Origin: Streptomyces fagopyri
Lineage (GTDB): Bacteria > Actinomycetota > Actinomycetes > Streptomycetales > Streptomycetaceae
Assembly: GCF_009498275.1 (NCBI RefSeq)
Contig: NZ_CP045643.1
Coordinates: 2,480,001 to 2,544,000, forward strand
DNA length: 64,000 nt
Direction: 5' to 3'
Positions 43,788 to 54,815 of this stretch are shown here, in pieces; within the stretch, counting starts at the first letter, position 1, and each line of letters begins with the position of its first letter. The notes below the pieces were generated by a model. That model made no database searches. It saw only the letters and a list, made by a program, of their open reading frames with translations, and was not told the DNA's origin. The position numbers and the translations under genes are program-made.

Positions 43788-44107
43788 GGACGCGCACGGG
43801 CGTGAGGGCGCGGACACCGGGCTGCTCGGGCTGAGCGGCCTGCGGACAGCGGGATACGGACAGCGGACCGCGGGTTTGGGCGAGCGGACTGCGGGCCGCC
43901 GGCCGCGGGCTCGGGCGAGCCGCCGGCCGCGGGCTCGGGCTCGGGCTCGGACAAGCGGGCTTCGGACCGCCGACCACGCGCGGCGGACCCCGCACTGCCG
44001 ACGTGAGCGTGCGTGCGGGTGCGAGACCGTGCGGGATGCTCCGGCCGGGACGGACCCCGCGTCGCTCGCGGGCTCGACGGAGTGCCGGGGGCCGGGGGCC
44101 GGGTGCC
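43788..44107. other. Intergenic gap with short repeats
   Basis: A 320-bp convergent gap between treZ and the phosphotransferase. Two copies of a 24-bp unit beginning GCCGCCGGCCGCGGGCTC lie at 43895-43918 and 43919-43940, followed by several GGGCTC hexamers. No credible gene is seen. Confidence 0.55.
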
Positions 44108-45112
44108 TCAGTCGTCGCCCGGCAGTTCCGTGACCCGTTCCAGGAGGATCGACTCCCAGGCGCGGCGGAGTTGGCCGCGCAGCGGCGGCAGGGGGCTGTC
44201 GTCACGGCCCGCGAGCCGGTCGGCGAGCCGGATCACCGCGTCGCAGCGCGACAGCCACAGGCCGCGCAGGCAGGGGCGGGCGCCGTATCCGGCGAGGGTG
44301 GCGGCACGTACGGCGGCGGGGGCGCCGACGGACAGGGCGAGGCCGGCGATGTCCTCGGCGGGGTCCCCGAGGACCGCGTCGGCCCAGTCGACGACGCCCC
44401 GCACCCGCCCGTCCGCGCTCACCACCAGGTGTTCGCCCCGGAGATCGTGGTGCACGAGGACGGCGGCGGCGGTCCGGGCCGCGAGCTGGACGGCGGCGTC
44501 CGCGGTGAGCTGGGCGAGGTTCGCGGGGTCGAACTCGTCCTCGGCGGCCAGTTGCCCGGCGGCCCGTTCGGCGGCCGCCCGCAGCTCCTCCAGGGAGCGC
44601 GGTTCGGCGCGGGGCACGCCGAGCGACTCCGCCTGCCGTACGGGCACCTCGCGCAGCCCGGTGAGCAGGGCGGCCAGGTCAGCCTCCCCGACGGCCGACA
44701 CGGCCTGCGTCGCGCCGGAGCGGCCGGGCAGTCTGGTGTCCAGGGTGTAGGCCAGTCCGACCGCCCAGTCCCCGTGCGCGACGCTCTGCGGCACGGCGAC
44801 GCCGACCAGCGGGCGGACCAGGTCGCGCACCCTCAGCTCCCGGCGTGCGCGCGTCGCCGCCCCCTGGTCCCGGGTGAGCCGCAGCACGTGCCGGCCGCCG
44901 ACCCACCAGGCGCACTGCTCGCCGCCCTCGGTCACGGGCCGTACCTCCGGTCCCGCGCCGGCGGGCCCGTCGCCGGCGGTCAGTGAACGGACCAGCCGGC
45001 CGACGGTGTCCGCGGTCGGTGCCGGTGCCCGGGGCGTGGTCGCGCCGTGCCGCTCCCGGTGGCCGCTCAGTCGACGATCGCCATCTCGCGGGACGTGGTG
45101 TTGAGGCGCCAT
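44108..45112 (-). CDS. Phosphotransferase, Mph-like catalytic loop
   Basis: Protein of 334 residues with the APH kinase fold. The catalytic loop reads VHHDLRGEHLVV, with His in place of the usual Asn after the catalytic Asp, and the metal-binding motif is VVDWADAVLGDPAEDIAGL. The D-x4-H arrangement is also found in macrolide 2'-phosphotransferases, so a small hydroxylated natural product is a possible substrate; this is inference. The ATG at 45112 has GAGGAGGGCGG in front and lies 46 bp inside the end of the peptidase gene upstream; no other start with a ribosome site exists. The overlap implies co-translation with the peptidase. Confidence 0.75.
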   Translation of the reverse strand: MAPQHHVPRDGDRRLSGHRERHGATTPRAPAPTADTVGRLVRSLTAGDGPAGAGPEVRPVTEGGEQCAWWVGGRHVLRLTRDQGAATRARRELRVRDLVRPLVGVAVPQSVAHGDWAVGLAYTLDTRLPGRSGATQAVSAVGEADLAALLTGLREVPVRQAESLGVPRAEPRSLEELRAAAERAAGQLAAEDEFDPANLAQLTADAAVQLAARTAAAVLVHHDLRGEHLVVSADGRVRGVVDWADAVLGDPAEDIAGLALSVGAPAAVRAATLAGYGARPCLRGLWLSRCDAVIRLADRLAGRDDSPLPPLRGQLRRAWESILLERVTELPGDD

Positions 45113-46182
45113 CCGCCCTCCTCGGTCACCGTCACGATGTCCTCGATGCGCACCCCGAAGCGGCCGGGCAGATAGATGCCGGGCTCCACCGAGAAGCACA
45201 TCCCGGGTACGAGGGGCTGCTCCTCGCCCTCGATCATGTAGGGCGGTTCGTGCGTGGTGACGCCGATGCCGTGGCCGGTGCGGTGGATGAAGCGGTCCGC
45301 GTACCCCGCCCCGGCGACGACCGCGCGGGCCGCCCGGTCGACGTCCTGGCAGGCGGCACCCGGCCGGACCGCCGCGACGCCCGCTTCCTGGGCCGCGCGC
45401 ACCACGTCGTGGACCTCGCGCTCCTCGGCGTCCGGTTCGCCGACGTGGACGGTACGGGAGGTGTCGGAGCCGTAGCCGTGCTTGAGACCGCCGAAGTCGA
45501 GGACGACCATGTCGCCGCGCTCGATGACACGGTCGCCCGCGTCGTGGTGCGGATTGGCGCCGTTGGGCCCCGAGGCGACGATCGTGAAGTCGACCTGGGA
45601 GTGCCCGAACTGCCGGAGCAGATCGGCGAGGTCGGCCGCGACGTCGGTCTCCCTGCGTCCCCCGAAGGGAACCTTGCGGATCTCCTCGTACGTCGCGTCG
45701 GCGGCGGCGCCCGCGGCCGCCAGCCGCTCCAGTTCCGCCGCGTCCTTGACGGCGCGGAGCATCGGGAGGGATTCGGTGAGGGCGACGTAGCGGGAGTCGG
45801 GCAGCCTTCTCTGGAGGGCGAGCAGGTGCAGTGCCCAGCCGTTGTCGCTGACGCCGAAGCGGCCGTCCGCGTCGACGAGGGACGCGGTGGCCTCGTAGGG
45901 GTCCTTGCCGTCGGTCCAGTCGCGGAGGGTCAGCGTGGGCGCCGCGGCCGCCGCGTCCGGTGCCTCAAGGGTGGGCACCACGAGCACGGGGTCCTGTCCG
46001 GCCCGCAGCACCAGCAGGGTGAGCCGCTCGGTCTCCCCCGGCCGGTAGCCCGTCAGCCACACCAGGTCGGGCCCGGGGGCGACCAGGAGGCCGTCGAGTC
46101 CGGCCTCCGTGGCGGCCTCGGCCGCGCGCCGCATCCGGGCCTCGTAGTCACCGGCGGTGAAGGGCGTGGGCGTGCCGGTCAT
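45067..46182 (-). CDS. M24 family Xaa-Pro-type peptidase
   Basis: Protein of 371 residues. The N-terminal creatinase-like domain (LDGLLVAPGPDLVWLTGYRPGE) is followed by a pita-bread catalytic domain holding the five metal ligands: VVLDFGGLKHGYGSDTSRTV (two Asp), HRTGHGIGVTTHEPP (His), FSVEPGIYLPGRFGVRIED (two Glu). The length fits PepQ or aminopeptidase P of the short actinobacterial type, which release residues next to proline in peptides. The ATG at 46182 has GGAGG five bases upstream. It is the first gene of a two-gene unit with the phosphotransferase. Confidence 0.92.
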   Translation of the reverse strand: MTGTPTPFTAGDYEARMRRAAEAATEAGLDGLLVAPGPDLVWLTGYRPGETERLTLLVLRAGQDPVLVVPTLEAPDAAAAAPTLTLRDWTDGKDPYEATASLVDADGRFGVSDNGWALHLLALQRRLPDSRYVALTESLPMLRAVKDAAELERLAAAGAAADATYEEIRKVPFGGRRETDVAADLADLLRQFGHSQVDFTIVASGPNGANPHHDAGDRVIERGDMVVLDFGGLKHGYGSDTSRTVHVGEPDAEEREVHDVVRAAQEAGVAAVRPGAACQDVDRAARAVVAGAGYADRFIHRTGHGIGVTTHEPPYMIEGEEQPLVPGMCFSVEPGIYLPGRFGVRIEDIVTVTEEGGWRLNTTSREMAIVD

Positions 46183-46391
46183 CCATGCCTCCGCATGTCC
46201 GAGTTCCCCCCAGGGGCTACGGGCAGCATCCTGCCCCCTCGCCGTGGCTCCCGCGAGCCGCTCGCGGCGGCCACGGGCCGATCCGGGGGTCCTACGGACG
46301 ATGGTATGCCTCCGTGACCTGGGACCCGGCGGACCTCGGCCGCCCGTGACGGCCGGTCGAGGGACCGGGAGCGAGCCGGCCGCCGACCGCG

Positions 46392-47045
46392 TCAGGTCAC
46401 GATGCCCGGGACGGCGGTCAGCCGCTGACGTCCGCCGTCGGCGTGGCGCACACCGAGCGTCACGGTGCTCCCCGGGTGCGCCGCGGCCACGGCCCGCGCC
46501 AGGTCGGCGGCCGAGCCGACGCGGGTCCCGTCGAAGGCGTCGAGCACGTCTCCGCGGACCAGACCGGCGGTGTGACCCGGGCCGGGGTCGTGGACACCCG
46601 TGAGCAGCGCGCCGGCGCCCCCGGACGCGTCGACGGCCTCTACCCCGAGCGTCGCCGTGGTGAGCGCCTCCGCGCCTCCCCGGGTGGGCGCGGACCGGGG
46701 CGACCCGCTCTCGGCACCCGCTGCGGGCCCCGGGCTCCGTCCCCGCGCGTGCCCCGGACCCCGTCCATGGTCCTGGCCTTGCTGCTCCTGCCCGGCCCCG
46801 GCGTCGCCGGCCTGCTTCTGCAGGTCCGCCAGCCTGCTCATGCCGATCACCGTGGCTCCCACGGTGCCGAGCCCGACGCCCGACAGGACCAGGACGGTCC
46901 CGACGAAGAGGCCGAAGAGCAGCGACATCAGCCGCCTGCCGCGGCGTCGCACGGCGTGCGGGCGCCGGACGGCCGGTGCCGGACGGCCGTCGCCGTCCGG
47001 CTCCTGACCGGGCATCGGTTTGGGACGCAACGCGGTCTGTTCCAT
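46392..47045 (-). CDS. Membrane-anchored PDZ domain protein
   Basis: Protein of 217 residues: a basic cytoplasmic head (RPHAVRRRGRRL), one membrane segment (LFGLFVGTVLVLSGVGLG), a Gln/Gly-rich linker, and a C-terminal PDZ domain (LLTGVHDPGPGHTAGLVRGD, VLDAFDGTRVGSAADLARAV, STVTLGVRHADGGRQRL). PDZ domains of this type occur in HtrA and site-2 proteases, but no protease domain is present, so it is likely an adaptor that binds C-termini outside the membrane. The ATG at 47045 has GGAGG upstream. It is divergent from the gene at 47197. Confidence 0.82.
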   Translation of the reverse strand: MEQTALRPKPMPGQEPDGDGRPAPAVRRPHAVRRRGRRLMSLLFGLFVGTVLVLSGVGLGTVGATVIGMSRLADLQKQAGDAGAGQEQQGQDHGRGPGHARGRSPGPAAGAESGSPRSAPTRGGAEALTTATLGVEAVDASGGAGALLTGVHDPGPGHTAGLVRGDVLDAFDGTRVGSAADLARAVAAAHPGSTVTLGVRHADGGRQRLTAVPGIVT

Positions 47046-47196
47046 GGATCGCCTCCGGCACCTGCTCTGCTCTGCGGACCGCCCCCCGGCTGTTGCTACC
47101 CCGCGCCCCGGCGCACGACGATTCACGAACGAGTGAGACTGACACCCGTGTGCGAGCGAAGTCCCGTTGTCGGTGGCGGCTGTTACGTTCGGTGAC

Positions 47197-48702
47197 ATGA
47201 CCGATCACGCTCTGCGTCTGCTGCGGGAGAACCCCCGCCTGGCCGGACTGGCCGCGTTCCCCTTCGGCTTCGACCTCGGCCGGGCCGAGCACGCCGAGGC
47301 CGTGCGGCTCGCCTCCGGCGGTCCGCTGGAGCCGATAGCGGGCGACGACACGGGAGGCACGTACTTCGTGTGCGGGGACGGCTCCGTGCTGTACGCGGAC
47401 TCCGAGGGTTCGGCCGGAGTCATCGGCGACAGCGTGGACGAGGCGCTGGAGGTGCTGGTCGGTCTGCCCGGCTGGCACGACCACCTGGGGCTCGCGCCGG
47501 CCGACGGGGAGGAGCGCGTCCTCGCGGCGGTCGCCCGGACGGAGGGGGAGATCCGGGAGTACCGCGCGATCGACGACGAGCGGACCGAACTGCGCGCCGG
47601 ACTCGGCCTGCCCGAGCGTTCCCCGACCCGGCTCGTCGGCCTGCTGCACGCCGCCCTGCTCCGGACGGAGCCCGACTTCCTGCTGCTCGACGCCGAGGAG
47701 GGCGGCGCCCACGACCTCCTGGACCCGCACCCCCGTCCGGCGCTGTGGGAGACGGTCCTCGCGCGGGGCCGCGCCGATCTGGCGCTGCTGCGGGCGGGCG
47801 CCGCGTGGGACGAGGTGGCCGGGGACCGGACGCGGCGCGCGCTCGCGTTGCGTGCCGCCCAGTTCGACCGGCGCGAGGGTGATCTGCCGCTGCTGCGGCA
47901 CCTGTTGCGTCACGAGGCCGAGGCGTCCATGACCGACGAACTGCGTCTCGCCGCCGTCCTGGTGGGCCTGCGCGGTCTCCCCGAGGATCTGCCGCTGCTG
48001 CTGGAGGTGCGGGAGTCGGACTTCGACACCTGGTGCGGACTGGGAGGCATGCCCGAGCCGGGCGCGGAACCGGCCGAACTGCTCAGGTGGGCGCGCGATC
48101 TGGACGACTCGTTCTTCGGCGCCGATCCGGCGGACGAGCCGCTGTTCACCTGGACCGGCCTCGCCCGCGACCAGGGCCTGGCCGAACTCGCCCGCGCCGC
48201 GCTGATCCGCGCGCTGGACGACATCGACCTGCGTGCGTACGCCGCCGAGCGCGACGGCGGAACCCCGGACCGCCTCCTCGCGGGGCGACTGGGTTCCCTC
48301 GTCCACGAGTTCGAGCAGTTGGGGGACACCTTCCAGGCCCTGCGCGCCCAGCGTCTGTGCCTGCCGCTGCGGACCACGGCCCGCGACCGTGTCTCGGCGC
48401 TCCTTGGACTCGCCCGGCTGGAGCGGGAGGAGGGCCGTTTCGGTCAGGCCGCCGACACGCTGGCGGCACTGCGCGACACCCTGGCGGACCCCGCCGACGA
48501 CACGACGGCGCGGTGGCGGGACACCAACCTGGGCGTGTACGTCGTCCAGGAGCACCACGCGCTCGCCCGCGCCGCCGCCGAAGCCGCCGGCGACGACGCG
48601 TCACTCACGAAGGAGGTCCGGGAGGTCACCGCGGCCGCCGCGGAGCTGTTCACGAGCCTCTCCGCGGCGGGCAGGGCGTCCGCCGGGCGGAGCCGCGCCT
48701 AG
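47197..48702 (+). CDS. Large cytoplasmic protein of unknown function
   Basis: Protein of 501 residues, acidic and Leu/Ala-rich, with no signal or membrane segment. The first ~100 residues (FPFGFDLGRAEHAEAVRLA, GGTYFVCGDGSVLYADSEG, IGDSVDEALEVLVGLPGW) have a faint likeness to SUKH/KNR4 domains, which in bacteria are often immunity proteins. The rest is helical and repeat-like (LLRHLLRHEAEASMTDELRL, ARLEREEGRFGQAADTLAAL), suggesting a TPR-like solenoid for protein binding. I do not recognise the family as a whole. The ATG at 47197 is the start most consistent with codon use. It is convergent with geosmin synthase, about 50 bp apart. Confidence 0.7.
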   Translation: MTDHALRLLRENPRLAGLAAFPFGFDLGRAEHAEAVRLASGGPLEPIAGDDTGGTYFVCGDGSVLYADSEGSAGVIGDSVDEALEVLVGLPGWHDHLGLAPADGEERVLAAVARTEGEIREYRAIDDERTELRAGLGLPERSPTRLVGLLHAALLRTEPDFLLLDAEEGGAHDLLDPHPRPALWETVLARGRADLALLRAGAAWDEVAGDRTRRALALRAAQFDRREGDLPLLRHLLRHEAEASMTDELRLAAVLVGLRGLPEDLPLLLEVRESDFDTWCGLGGMPEPGAEPAELLRWARDLDDSFFGADPADEPLFTWTGLARDQGLAELARAALIRALDDIDLRAYAAERDGGTPDRLLAGRLGSLVHEFEQLGDTFQALRAQRLCLPLRTTARDRVSALLGLARLEREEGRFGQAADTLAALRDTLADPADDTTARWRDTNLGVYVVQEHHALARAAAEAAGDDASLTKEVREVTAAAAELFTSLSAAGRASAGRSRA

Positions 48703-48751
48703 CGCCGCGGCAGGGGACGATCGCCCCGTCGCGGCACCAGGCGACCGGGCG

Positions 48752-51275
<2,524 letters not shown>

Positions 51276-51340
51276 TCCGGGCACATCCACCCAACGGGAC
51301 ATGATCACACCATCGCGTGAATCCCTACGAAATGGCCCGT

Positions 51341-51430
51341 CCGGTCCCGTCGAACCCCTTCGAACCCCGTCGGGTCCCGCCCGGTCCCATCCGGTCTCAT
51401 CCGGTCTCATCCGGTCTCATCCGGTCCCGT
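51341..51430 (+). repeat. Nine-unit 10-bp tandem repeat
   Basis: Decamers in perfect register run from 51341 to 51430. The consensus is CCGGTCCCGT / CCGGTCTCAT; three central copies of CCGGTCTCAT (51391-51420) are identical, the rest vary. The period equals about one helical turn. The array is 90-180 bp upstream of the geosmin synthase start and just before the hydrolase remnant. Confidence 0.85.
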
Positions 51431-51504
51431 CATGTCAGGCCGGGCCGGGCCGGACCGCCTTGGGCACTCTTGCCGACCCGTGCGCCGGAGGTCAGCGTGG
51501 ACGC

Positions 51505-51885
51505 ATGACCTCCTTCGTACTCCCCCATGAAGTGCACGGCGACGGCGCCCACCGGGTGACCGCCGTGCACGGCTGGTCCGCGTGCGCGGCCGTGCCGGCC
51601 GGCCCCGACCGCGCCGCGTTCCCGTACACGCTCGCCGGCCCGCGCGGCCCCGGGGGGACGAGGGACACGGCCGGCGCGCCGGCCCCCGCGCTGTTGGCGG
51701 CCCCGCCGCGGGAGACCCGGACGCGGGAGACCCGGACGCGCTGGTACCCGGGCGCGGAACTCCGTGAACCGGCCCGGACCAGGTACCGCGCGACGGTCGC
51801 GAGCCCGCTCCACCCGGCCCGCGTGATGGAGCCGTTCCCGCGCACCGAGGAAGCGGACACCGCCAGGGCCGGGAGCGAGGCATGA
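51505..51885 (+). pseudogene. Internally deleted alpha/beta hydrolase remnant
   Basis: An open frame of 126 codons begins like an actinobacterial alpha/beta hydrolase (TSFVLPHEVHGDGAHRVTAV then HGW) and reaches a GPRGPGGTRDTAG that corresponds to the usual DLRGYGxxRDAAG. It then jumps to a C-terminal segment, TRWYPGAELREPARTRYRAT, which aligns with the final part of the same family (WYPGAEL...GHY). Around 150-180 residues between, with the nucleophile Ser and the acid Asp, are missing, and the catalytic His position is Arg. The frame stays open and its TGA overlaps the P450 start (ATGA), so it may still couple translation. It is unlikely to be an active enzyme. Confidence 0.65.
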
Positions 51886-53153
51886 GCGTACGGGACACCG
51901 CGCCGCCCGTCCCCGACGTCTTCGACCCCCGGCAGTACGCCGACGGGGTCCCGTACGCCGCCTACCGCACGCTGCGCGACCACCACCCCGTGGCCTGGCA
52001 GGACGAAACCGAGGTGCTCGGCTGGCCCGCCGGAACCGGGTTCTGGGCCGTGACCCGGCACGCGGACGTCGTCCGGGTGCTCAAGGACGCGGCGACGTAC
52101 TCCTCGCGTCTCGGAGCGACCCAGATCCGGGACCCCGACCCGGACGACCTGCCGTTCATCCGCCGGATGATGCTCAATCAGGATCCCCCGGACCACGGCC
52201 GGCTGAGACGTCTGGTCAGTCGCGCCTTCACGCCCCGCCGGATCGAACACTTCACCTCGGTCGTCCGCGGACGGGCCCGCTCCCTGCTCGAAGGCGCGGT
52301 CCGCGAGGCCCGCGCGGGTGACGGACGGTGCGACCTCGTCGCCTCCGTCACCGACGACTACGCCCTGCTCAACCTCACGGACCTGCTCGGCGTACCGGAG
52401 TGCGACCGCGGCCTGCTGCTGCACTGGACGCGTCGCGTGATCGGCTACCAGGACCCCGACGAGGCGGGCGATCCCGTCCTCGACGCGCACGGCAGGCCCG
52501 TCGATCCGCGCTCCCCGGCCCTGCTGCGGGACATGTTCGCCTACGCGCACCGGCTGGCCCTCCACAAGAGGACCCATCCGGGCGACGACGTGATGACCAC
52601 GCTCGCCAACGACCCCGAACTCGCCCCCGAGGAACTGGAGATGTTCTTCTTCCTGCTGACGATCGCGGGCAACGACACCGTGCGCGGTGCGGCCCCGGGC
52701 GGGCTACTGACGCTCGCCCGGCACCCGGACGCGTACGCCGCCCTGCGCGCCGGGAGGGTCGGATTCGACACGGCCGTCGACGAGTTGCTGCGCCTGCACC
52801 CACCCGTCCTCACCTTCCGCCGTACCGCCGCCGTCGACACCGAGCTGGCGGGACGGCGCATCCGCGCGGGCGACAAGGTGGTCGTCTTCCACGCCTCGGC
52901 CAACCACGACGAGCGCGTCTTCACCGACCCGCACCGGGTCGACCTGGCCCGCTCCCCCAACCCTCACGTCTCCTTCGGCGACGGGCCGCACGTCTGCCTC
53001 GGCGCGCACTTCGCGCGGCTGCAACTCCGCGTGCTCTACGAGGAGTCGTCACGCGCCCTGCCGTCACTGACCACGGCCGGAGCCCCGCGCCGTCTCCTCT
53101 CGAACTTCATCAACGGCCTCAAGTCCCTTCCCGTGCGGGTGGGCCGAGCCTGA
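51882..53153 (+). CDS. Cytochrome P450
   Basis: Protein of 423 residues of the bacterial class I P450 type. The heme-binding motif is FGDGPHVCLGAHFAR with Cys372 as thiolate ligand; the K-helix ExxR is in VDELLRLHPPV; the I-helix is LLTIAGNDTVRGAAPGG, where Asn-Asp-Thr replaces the commoner Glu/His-Thr. MLNQDPPDHGRLRRLVSRAF is the usual C-helix region. It needs a ferredoxin and reductase encoded elsewhere. The ATG at 51882 overlaps the stop of the hydrolase remnant and has GGGAGCGAGG upstream. Its end is only 4 bp from the convergent ARMT1-like gene. The substrate is unknown; nearness to geosmin synthase does not prove a link. Confidence 0.95.
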   Translation: MSVRDTAPPVPDVFDPRQYADGVPYAAYRTLRDHHPVAWQDETEVLGWPAGTGFWAVTRHADVVRVLKDAATYSSRLGATQIRDPDPDDLPFIRRMMLNQDPPDHGRLRRLVSRAFTPRRIEHFTSVVRGRARSLLEGAVREARAGDGRCDLVASVTDDYALLNLTDLLGVPECDRGLLLHWTRRVIGYQDPDEAGDPVLDAHGRPVDPRSPALLRDMFAYAHRLALHKRTHPGDDVMTTLANDPELAPEELEMFFFLLTIAGNDTVRGAAPGGLLTLARHPDAYAALRAGRVGFDTAVDELLRLHPPVLTFRRTAAVDTELAGRRIRAGDKVVVFHASANHDERVFTDPHRVDLARSPNPHVSFGDGPHVCLGAHFARLQLRVLYEESSRALPSLTTAGAPRRLLSNFINGLKSLPVRVGRA

Positions 53154-53157
53154 CGTC

Positions 53158-54351
53158 TCAGCGCCTGACCTGGATCAGCGCATGGGTGCCGCCGGTGCGC
53201 CAGCGCTGGTCCCGGTCCGCGACGAGCGCGGTCTCGGTGCGGGGGTCGAGGCCGACGACCACGTCGGACTTGAGCGTGCGCAGAGCGGCCACCGGGCCGG
53301 GGAAGTAAGCGGTCGTGCCGGCGAACGGGGTGGTGGCCGGATAGTGCCGGTCACCGACGAGGCGGCGGTAGTTCAGGTCGCCCTTCATGATCGTGACGTC
53401 GGCCCCGGCGAACTCCCGGCGCAGGTCGTCCGGCATGTCGGCGTAGGGAAGGGGCGCGCAGGAGAAGGGGTGCGCCCGGACCGTGAGGCGGCCGTCGGTC
53501 ATCGCCGACCACAGGCGGTGGCCCGACGCCCCGGCCGCCCCGGTCGCGGCCGTGAGGCGGCGCAGGGCGTCGACCACGTCGGCGGTCGTGGCGTCGGAGA
53601 CGTAGTAGGGGTACGGCTTCACGTGCAGGACGGCCCGCTCGACGCGACGACCGCTCAGCAGGTGGTCGATGAGCAGCAGATCGGGGATGAGTTCCCGGCC
53701 GGAGTTGTCGGCGACCAGACAGAGGGTGCCGCCGGCGAACAGGGACCGCAGCGCCTCGCCCTCGTCCACCACCAGTGGGGAGTCGGTGGCCGTCCCGTCA
53801 CCCCCGGCCCCGAGCCGGAAGCCGAGGTCCGCGCGGTTGCCCCACAGCGAGCCCAGCAGGAGCGCCTCCTCCCGGTCCGCCGCGGGCCGCTCGGCGAGCT
53901 CGTCGAGCGCGACGAGTTCCGCTTCCGCCTCCGGGGTGTCGAGCTCGGCGAGCTTGAACGGCCGGAAGGGGTCGACACCCTGCCAGGGGCCGGGCACGAA
54001 GTAGCCGACGGCGTCGAGGAGCCGACGGTAGAAGTAGCTCTCCGACCAGAGGAAGGGCACGTCGAACCAGGACCGGCCGAAGTGCTCCGAGCCGCCCCAG
54101 ACCTCCCACCGCTCGCGGTCCGCCGCCCCCGCGTCGAGCGGTTCGAGGACGCCCTCCGCGGAGTTCTTCAGCAGGGCGTCGAGCGCGCGCTGCCGATCGG
54201 GGCCGTACGGGAAGGCGTCCCGCACCTTCCGGATGAGTGCCGGATGCCGTTCGGCCAGCACGCTCCGCGGGAACGAGCCCGGTACGTCGCCGAGGATCAC
54301 GGGCGCGTCGGCGCGAGCGGGGGGTTCGGCGGAATCGGCGGGCTCAGGCAT
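53158..54351 (-). CDS. ARMT1-like damage-control phosphatase (DUF89)
   Basis: Protein of 397 residues of the DUF89/ARMT1 family, metal-dependent phosphatases that remove damaged or excess sugar phosphates. Diagnostic are LCLVADNSGRELIPDLLLID (the metal-binding Asp-Asn pair), VLHVKPYPYYVSDATTADVV, then ADVTIMKGDLNYRRLVGD with the conserved Lys-Gly-Asp-x-Asn. The N-terminal helical part (VRDAFPYGPDRQRALDALL, WFDVPFLWSESYFYRRLLDAV) is complete. The ATG at 54351 follows GGTGAG. It faces the P450 with a 4-bp gap. Confidence 0.88.
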   Translation of the reverse strand: MPEPADSAEPPARADAPVILGDVPGSFPRSVLAERHPALIRKVRDAFPYGPDRQRALDALLKNSAEGVLEPLDAGAADRERWEVWGGSEHFGRSWFDVPFLWSESYFYRRLLDAVGYFVPGPWQGVDPFRPFKLAELDTPEAEAELVALDELAERPAADREEALLLGSLWGNRADLGFRLGAGGDGTATDSPLVVDEGEALRSLFAGGTLCLVADNSGRELIPDLLLIDHLLSGRRVERAVLHVKPYPYYVSDATTADVVDALRRLTAATGAAGASGHRLWSAMTDGRLTVRAHPFSCAPLPYADMPDDLRREFAGADVTIMKGDLNYRRLVGDRHYPATTPFAGTTAYFPGPVAALRTLKSDVVVGLDPRTETALVADRDQRWRTGGTHALIQVRR

Positions 54352-54815
54352 GCGGCTCACCGTACCGGCTGGGTCCTCGGTACCCGCCGAGCCGGCAGCG
54401 GGCCGCGGCGGCGCGTCGAGGTCCGGCCCGGCATGGTCCCCGCACGTCCGCGCCCCGACCCGGCGATGCTTCCCACACGTCCGCGCCCGGCACCGCGATG
54501 GGGTCCCCGCACGTCCGCGCCCGGCCCCGCGAAGGTCCCCGCGCGCCGGGGTGTCCACTTCCCCGATTCCCCGATTCCCCGACTCCGCGTCACACCCCCG
54601 TACCCCGGATCCGGACGTCCGGCGGCCCGCACCGCCCACCGGATCCGGCCACACGGTCGCGCCCTCGCCTCCCGGATCTGAACACACGGCCGTGCGCACC
54701 CGTACTCCACCGTGCGGTGCGGCCCTTCGGCCGTTCCGTGTCGCAGCCCTGTGACCGTCGCCGCGAGTCGCGGTACGGCCCCACCCGCATCCCAGCCGTC
54801 GAGGAGACCCACCGG
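54352..54815. other. Intergenic gap with imperfect ~34-bp repeats
   Basis: A 464-bp space between the divergent ARMT1-like and LPMO genes. Three imperfect units of about 34 bp start at 54436, 54470 and 54503, each with CACGTCCGCGCCC at its core, and a run of CCCCGATT-type octamers follows near 54562-54585. The LPMO promoter should lie between 54650 and 54800. No gene is seen. Confidence 0.65.

Noticed and set aside
45067..48558. A single long minus-strand protein joining the M24 peptidase to upstream sequence
   Set aside because: The peptidase has its own ATG and GGAGG at 46182; the upstream part is antisense to the gene at 47197 and crosses the PDZ gene in a different frame.
51341..51430. 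CRISPR or attachment-site repeats
   Set aside because: The units are 10 bp, contiguous and without spacers; no integrase or tRNA gene is near.
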